Shown here piece by piece: positions 59,369-64,000 of a stretch of 64,000 nt of DNA. This DNA is from Clostridiales bacterium Firm_07 (lineage in GTDB: Bacteria > Bacillota > Clostridia > Oscillospirales > CAG-272). The stretch spans positions 149,244 to 213,243 of the forward strand of contig LVAM01000010.1 in assembly GCA_001604005.1 (NCBI GenBank). The letters run 5' to 3'. Position 1 is the first letter of the stretch; each line of letters opens with the position of its first letter. The position numbers and the translations under genes are program-made. Under the pieces are notes generated by a model, which was given only the letters and a program-made list of their open reading frames with translations, ran no database searches and was not told the origin of the DNA.

Positions 59369-62300
59369 TCAGAAATCTTCTTCGCCCTCCACCGCGCCGC
59401 GCGACATCAGTTCGGCAAATCGCTGGGGAGAAAGCAGCACTTTGCGCGCCTTGTTCCCTTCCGGCTCGCCGACGTATCCGAGGTCTTCCATACGATCGAT
59501 CAACTTCGCGGCGCGCCCGTAACCGATACTGAGCCGCCGTTGAAGAAGCGAAGTGGAGATCTTTCCTTCGTCCACGGCAAGAGAGAGCGCGTCGTAGAAG
59601 ATGCGATCTTCTCCGCCTCCGTCACCCTCCTCGTCAAAGTCTTCCACCGTCTTCTTGCCCGCGTTCGCCACGCGCGCGGCCTCGGCTTCCACCTCTTCCA
59701 TAAAGGCGCGGTTGTATTGCACGGGGTCGTTGTGCTCGCGCACGTAGTCCATCACTTCCGACACTTCTTCGTCGCGAAGATACGCGCCCTGCAAACGGAT
59801 CGGCTTGGGGCTGCCCGTCGGCGCGTACAGCATATCGCCCCTGCCCGTCAGCACCTCGGCGCCGTTCATATCGAGAATGGTGCGCGAGTCGATCTGTTGT
59901 TTGACGGTAAACGCGATGCGCGACGGAATGTTGGCTTTCAGTTTTCCCGTGATCACGTCCACGGTGGGGCGTTGCGTACCGATGATGAGGTGTATGCCCG
60001 CCGCGCGCGCCTTTTGCGCGAGGCGACAGGTATAGTCTTCCACGTCGTTGTTCGGGCAACTCATAATGAGATCGGAAAACTCGTCGATAACGATCACCAT
60101 ATACGGCAAATGCTCGCGTTCGGGATCGTTCTTCACCGCGTTGTTGTACGCTTTGATCTCGCGCACGCCGATGGATTTGAGAAGATTGTATCGTCTCTCC
60201 ATCTCCTTGACGGCGCAGGCAAGCACGCCCGCCGCCTGCATCATGTCGGTCACGATCGGTGCGTAAAGGTGCGGCGCGTGGGCATAGGCGGCAAACTCCA
60301 CCTGTTTGGGGTCGATGAGAATGAGCCGCAGATCCGCGGGCGACGTTTTATACATCAGGGAAATGAGAATGCTGTTGATACAAACCGATTTGCCCGATCC
60401 CGTCGTACCGGCGATGAGAAGATGCGGCATCGAGGCGATATCGCAAAGGCAGATATTGCCGCCGACATCCACGCCGATCGGCACTTCCAGCGGTTTTTGC
60501 GAGGCGCGTGCGGCGGGGGATTCCAGCAGGGTGCGTTCATACACGGTACGACGCACGGCGTTCGGCACTTCCACGCCGATCGCGGCTTTTCCGAGGATCG
60601 GCGCCTCGATACGCACCTGTGCGGCAAGATTGAGCGACAGGTCATCAGCACGGTTGACGACGGCGCGCACGCTGACGCCCGCCTCGGGGCGCAGTTCATA
60701 GCGCGTGATGGTCGGTCCGCGGGAGCACAATACGTCTTCCCGAATACCGACGCCGAAACTTGCAAGCGTTTCGCGCAATATGGCGATCTTTTCTTCGTTT
60801 TCGGCGGTATAATCGACGTCGACCTCCTGCGTGTCCTCGCAAAGAAGCGAGAGCGGGGGACGATGATACGTCGTGGGCGCGGGAGGCGGCGGAGGCGTCG
60901 GCGCTTTTTCCTCGCGTACCGGCTCATTTCTGAACGGCACCGAGGACGGCGCGGGGGCGCTTACCGCCGCGTCTTCCGCGTTTTCTTCATCAACGATTAC
61001 AGGTTCAAACGCGATGCGCGTGCGCTCTTCGCCGAGCGAAAAACGCGAGGCCGTTGCCGAAAACGGCGCTTTTGCGGCATTTTCCGACGTCGCTTTTGCA
61101 AGTTGCGCGTCCTCTTCGTCCACAGCGGCGGGAAAATCGTCGCTTCCCGATTCTTCCGCGTTCTCAAATGTTTCCGCGGGCGCGCTCTTTTCATCCGTCG
61201 CAAAAGCAAATCTCGACTCCGGAGCAATGGAAACGGTCTCCGTTTTTTTCGCTTCGTCGAAAACGTCGTCTTCGTCAAACGCGGGCTCCGCGTCGGCAGT
61301 CGCAACTTCTTCTGCGGCGATGGGACTATTTGCGCCGTATGCAAACGTATAGCCGACAACAGGCGTTTCTTTTGCGAAATCTTCTCTTTTTGTAAACGGC
61401 TCCGCACCATAAGGCTCGTCCGACGCTTCTTCCCGCGCCGCGATCCCTTCCGCTTCGGCAAAAACGTCCTCGCGCACGCCGAGCACTTCGTTTGCCGGCG
61501 CGTTTGCACTCTCCGGCGTCGTTTCTTCGGCGACAGTCGTTTCGCCCGCGGGCGCGTCGGCTTCCTCGCGCGCGTGTACCGGCGCATCGGGCGTCACCAC
61601 GATGCGGCTTTTTTCCGCTTCCGCGCGGTCGCGCCTCGGCTCGGGGCGGACAGGTAACGCATAGGGCGCGTAATAGGTGCCTTCCGGCTCGTGCGTCGGG
61701 GTCGCGGGGGCTTCTTGCCGCCCCGCGTGCTGCGGCGCGGCGCCCACGGCAGTGCCGACGGTCATAGTCTTGTCGTCCGCCGCCGTTTGCGTCTCGGCAA
61801 CTCTCGTGCCGCGCGCCGTTTCCGCTTCCGCGTCGCTCCGACGCATCAGGTCGGAAAGGATATCTTCCACCTCGCGCTCGTTGCGCTCCGCGCGCCCGAC
61901 GTCGCGGTGCGCGGCGCTCGGTTCCATTTCGATCACGTCGTCGGGGATATCCACCACGGCGGGCGTTTCGCTCTCGCGTTTTTCTTCTTCCGCGGCGCGC
62001 GCGCGTCTCTCGGTTTGCCGCTTGATGGCGGCGCCTTCTTTTTTGCGCTGTTCGCGCGCGCGGCGGTCGCCGATCGGTTGTTCGTCGTCGTTCTCGTCGG
62101 AGAAACGATACTCGCTTGCGCTTTCCCGCTTTGTTTCCTCGCCCGCGGGGAGCGGCGCGCGCCCTTTGTATTGCAACATCGACGGGCGCTCGGCAGCGCC
62201 GCCGAGCCTTCTTTCTTCTTCTCCGTCATAGAGCATCGCGCGGCGTTCTTTGTGGTGTTTCGCCATCTGCGCGATCTTATAGCGCACGCGCTCGAAAATG

Positions 62301-63211
62301 CCGCCGGGCGTCATACCGATCAGATAGATCGACACGATCACAAGAAGCGGGATCGCCAACAAAACAGTTCCGGGCAAGCGCAGCGTATATCCGATCCACT
62401 CTCCGACAAAGCCGCCGAAAAAGCCGCCGCCGGCGCGCGAAACGCCGTTTTGATAGAGCACGGAAGCCGCCGTATCGAGATCGGCGCGGGTCACGCGGGT
62501 TTCTTTGAAAGTATGGATAATGCCACCCAAAAGCAAAATAAACGAAGCGGACAAAAAGAGTTTTTTCTGTAAAAGCCCCGTCCGCACAAGTTTCTTCCAA
62601 CGGATCGAAAGCACCACCGCGAAAATCGGCACGAAATACGCCGCGGAGCCGAAAAGTCCGCAAAGAAAATCGGCGAAAAAGTTGCCGAAAGCGCCGGTCG
62701 CGCCCGACAGGTGGCACAGGTCGCGCAAAATGAAACTGACGCCTGCGAAAAGCGCCAACCAAAACGTCACATACGGCACGATCTGATTGGCAAAACTTTC
62801 GGGATTGCCGCCCTTTCGGGTGCTCGATTTCCGGTTTCCGGAGGTGTTTTTCCCGCCCGGCGCGCGCCGCGCGGCGTCATTTTGCTCCGCCTTTCCCGCG
62901 TCGTTTGCCCGACGCGCGCGCTCGTCGGAAGATCGCGGATCGCGGCGGAAAGTCGTTTCTTCTCCGTCACGCTCGTCGCGGTCGTGATAGCGGCGTTCGT
63001 CATAGCGGCGTCCTTCGTCGCGGCGCTCGTCGCCGCGCGTTTCCCCGTCAAAGCGATCGTCAAAATCGCCGCGGCGCTCATGTTGCGCCGCGCGCTCGTC
63101 TTCTTCATCGAAAAAGCGGATACGTTCTTTTTCCGCGCGAGAGGCGTTTCCGCCGCGCGCGCCCGTGCTGGTGCGCCGCGTGACGCGCTCTTTTCTTCTG
63201 TCTTCCGGCAT
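59369..63211 (-). CDS. ftsK: DNA translocase FtsK/SpoIIIE family, with very long linker
   Basis: 1280 residues. Residues 1-150 are extremely charged (Arg/Asp/Glu, for example RRDEGRRYDERRYHDRDERD). Four membrane helices follow at about 150-295. A long acidic low-complexity linker spans about 300-790. The RecA-like motor has Walker A GTTGSGKSV and Walker B YMVIVIDEFSDL, and a C-terminal gamma winged-helix domain (SLLQRRLSIGYGRAAKLIDR). It pumps chromosomal DNA at the septum, and SpoIIIE does this in sporulation. ATG 63211 fits AAAGGGG upstream. Usual Firmicute lengths are near 750-900. Confidence 0.95.
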   Translation of the reverse strand: MPEDRRKERVTRRTSTGARGGNASRAEKERIRFFDEEDERAAQHERRGDFDDRFDGETRGDERRDEGRRYDERRYHDRDERDGEETTFRRDPRSSDERARRANDAGKAEQNDAARRAPGGKNTSGNRKSSTRKGGNPESFANQIVPYVTFWLALFAGVSFILRDLCHLSGATGAFGNFFADFLCGLFGSAAYFVPIFAVVLSIRWKKLVRTGLLQKKLFLSASFILLLGGIIHTFKETRVTRADLDTAASVLYQNGVSRAGGGFFGGFVGEWIGYTLRLPGTVLLAIPLLVIVSIYLIGMTPGGIFERVRYKIAQMAKHHKERRAMLYDGEEERRLGGAAERPSMLQYKGRAPLPAGEETKRESASEYRFSDENDDEQPIGDRRAREQRKKEGAAIKRQTERRARAAEEEKRESETPAVVDIPDDVIEMEPSAAHRDVGRAERNEREVEDILSDLMRRSDAEAETARGTRVAETQTAADDKTMTVGTAVGAAPQHAGRQEAPATPTHEPEGTYYAPYALPVRPEPRRDRAEAEKSRIVVTPDAPVHAREEADAPAGETTVAEETTPESANAPANEVLGVREDVFAEAEGIAAREEASDEPYGAEPFTKREDFAKETPVVGYTFAYGANSPIAAEEVATADAEPAFDEDDVFDEAKKTETVSIAPESRFAFATDEKSAPAETFENAEESGSDDFPAAVDEEDAQLAKATSENAAKAPFSATASRFSLGEERTRIAFEPVIVDEENAEDAAVSAPAPSSVPFRNEPVREEKAPTPPPPPAPTTYHRPPLSLLCEDTQEVDVDYTAENEEKIAILRETLASFGVGIREDVLCSRGPTITRYELRPEAGVSVRAVVNRADDLSLNLAAQVRIEAPILGKAAIGVEVPNAVRRTVYERTLLESPAARASQKPLEVPIGVDVGGNICLCDIASMPHLLIAGTTGSGKSVCINSILISLMYKTSPADLRLILIDPKQVEFAAYAHAPHLYAPIVTDMMQAAGVLACAVKEMERRYNLLKSIGVREIKAYNNAVKNDPEREHLPYMVIVIDEFSDLIMSCPNNDVEDYTCRLAQKARAAGIHLIIGTQRPTVDVITGKLKANIPSRIAFTVKQQIDSRTILDMNGAEVLTGRGDMLYAPTGSPKPIRLQGAYLRDEEVSEVMDYVREHNDPVQYNRAFMEEVEAEAARVANAGKKTVEDFDEEGDGGGEDRIFYDALSLAVDEGKISTSLLQRRLSIGYGRAAKLIDRMEDLGYVGEPEGNKARKVLLSPQRFAELMSRGAVEGEEDF

Positions 63212-63309
63212 CGTGTACCCCTTTCCGTAAAATCCCAAACTCGAAAACGTATGCGAAAACCTCGCACGTGTCATAATAATCGCAACAGTATTTCCCCATA
63301 TATACGAAA

Positions 63310-63338
63310 ATTATAACACCATATTTATATTTTCGCAA
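63310..63338 (-). promoter_or_regulatory. Probable promoter of ftsK
   Basis: Minus strand TTGCGA (63338-63333), 17-bp spacer, TATAAT (63315-63310), about 99 bp before the ATG. The rest of the 242-bp gap toward the TSUP genes shows no other feature. Confidence 0.7.
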
Positions 63339-63453
63339 GAACATATTTTAATATTTTCAAGGACTTAGCCAAACGAAAATACGGCAAAACCCGGAATCGA
63401 CACCCTTTTCCCGTCTTTTTCCCGGAATGCCCTTCGTTGGTTTCGAGAGAAAA

Positions 63454-63822
63454 ATGAAACTGTTTCGGAGTAAAATTCTGCCGCTCCTCGGCGTCGGGCT
63501 GACGGCGGGTATATGCAGCGGGCTTTTGGGCGCGGGCGGCGGCGCGGTGATCGTGACGGGTCTTACGCGCGTCTTTCCGAAAGAAGATCGCCGCGCCGTT
63601 TTTGCCACCGCACTCTCCTTAACGGCGCCGCTTTCTTTTGTTTCGGCGCTGCGATACGGCGCGCTTGCCGCGTCCGGCGGCGCCCTTTTCCCTCTTTCGA
63701 TCTCCGCCCTTGCCGGCGGCGTGATCGGGGGCTTTTTCCTATACCGATTGCCGCTTTTTTGGCTTTCGCGCATTTTTGCGGGCGTGCTTCTTCTCTCCGG
63801 AATTTTGATGGTGGTTTTATGA
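63454..63822 (+). CDS. TSUP (TauE/SafE) permease, half-size, first gene
   Basis: 122 residues, about four helices. The TSUP motif appears as GLTAGICSGLLGAGGGAVIV at the N-terminus and GALFPLSISALAGGVIGGFF later. It is half the usual 240-270 residues. ATG 63454 is preceded by GAGAG. It overlaps the next half-size gene by 4 bp (ATGA). TSUP proteins export sulfite or related anions; the substrate is not readable here. Confidence 0.87.
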   Translation: MKLFRSKILPLLGVGLTAGICSGLLGAGGGAVIVTGLTRVFPKEDRRAVFATALSLTAPLSFVSALRYGALAASGGALFPLSISALAGGVIGGFFLYRLPLFWLSRIFAGVLLLSGILMVVL

Positions 63823-64000
63823 AAATTCTGACGTTCATCGTCACCTTTGCGGTCTCCTTTCTTGCCGGTATGGGTGTGGGAGGCGCGGGGCTTTTGACGG
63901 TTTTCCTCATCTTTGCGCTGGGCGAAGAGCAACTTGCGGCGCAGGGCACCAACCTTTTGCTCTTTCTCTTTGCCGCCGCCGGCGCGCTCTCGGTGCATAT
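63819..64000 (+). CDS. TSUP permease, half-size, second gene (cut by window edge)
   Basis: The first 60 codons are visible: MKILTFIVTFAVSFLAGMGV then GGAGLLTVFLIFALG, again the glycine-rich TSUP helix pair, then QGTNLLLFLFAAAGALS. The ATG overlaps the stop of the first gene. The pair probably assembles as a heterodimer to give a complete permease (inference). The C-terminus lies outside the window. Confidence 0.82.
   Translation, partial: MKILTFIVTFAVSFLAGMGVGGAGLLTVFLIFALGEEQLAAQGTNLLLFLFAAAGALSVH

Noticed and set aside
1..64000. tRNA genes, insertion sequences or prophage genes
   Set aside because: Reading both strands of all gaps showed no tRNA-like cloverleaf ends, no transposase or integrase motifs and no phage structural genes.

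Overview
The window is one contiguous piece of chromosome from an uncultivated-type member of the Clostridia (Firmicutes/Bacillota). Evidence for this includes a canonical Firmicute S10-spc-alpha ribosomal operon, a T-box leader before thrS, an L10 leader before rplJL, a class A RNase P RNA, an IspH-S1 fusion gene, zinc-type S14 and L36, strong sigma-A promoters (TTGACA-17-TATAAT) and GGAGG ribosome binding sites. Coding DNA is GC-rich while promoters are AT-rich. TTG and GTG starts are common. A Christensenellales-like gut lineage would fit, but that placement is inference. Genes are cut at both edges.

Layout. 1-5.5 kb (minus strand): a Wzz-type chain-length protein (cut), a membrane CapD-type sugar-nucleotide dehydratase, an ECF transporter S component, a ROK glucokinase and a GNAT-alpha/beta-hydrolase fusion. 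5.5-9.4 kb (minus): TfoX-like protein, RlmD-type rRNA methyltransferase, a degenerate metallophosphoesterase, Nif3, a DUF1858 protein and thioredoxin. 9.4-11.9 kb (plus): ferredoxin-thioredoxin-reductase-like protein, DUF2156 protein, PlsY and a LOG protein. 11.9-17.5 kb is an accessory region with an AT-rich membrane protein, a 1031-residue coiled-coil/leucine-rich-repeat lipoprotein, an Xre regulator and a second LRR lipoprotein. 17.6-21.9 kb (plus): recG, a phosphopantetheinyl transferase and pyruvate kinase. 21.9-24.6 kb: an Xre repressor facing a small lipoprotein across twin operators, then an AbrB-ABC transporter operon. 24.6-29.1 kb (minus): a membrane protein, J-domain protein, DUF5685 protein, two PII-like proteins and a double DUF1538 membrane protein. 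29.2-30.6 kb (plus): DUF3343 and a cysteine desulfurase.

30.7-46.1 kb (minus) is the complete ribosomal operon from rpsJ to rplQ, including secY, adk, map, infA and rpoA, preceded by a structured leader of about 300 nt. 46.7-48.8 kb (plus): a membrane protein, then L10 leader-rplJ-rplL. 49-58.9 kb (minus): thrS with T-box, a methylglyoxal-synthase-like protein lacking catalytic residues, ispH-S1, plsC, a flavoprotein, an RpiR regulator, a sugar phosphotransferase and two membrane proteins. 59-59.3 kb (plus) is rnpB. A long FtsK/SpoIIIE translocase and two half-size TSUP permease genes finish the window.

Most of the window is housekeeping. The less ordinary features are a set of enzyme-fold proteins that have lost their catalytic residues (metallophosphoesterase, MGS, M50-like), the thioredoxin/FTR divergent pair, the repeat lipoproteins, the Xre/operator/lipoprotein switch, and candidate attenuators in ribosomal leaders. 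No CRISPR array, insertion sequence, tRNA or clear prophage was seen.
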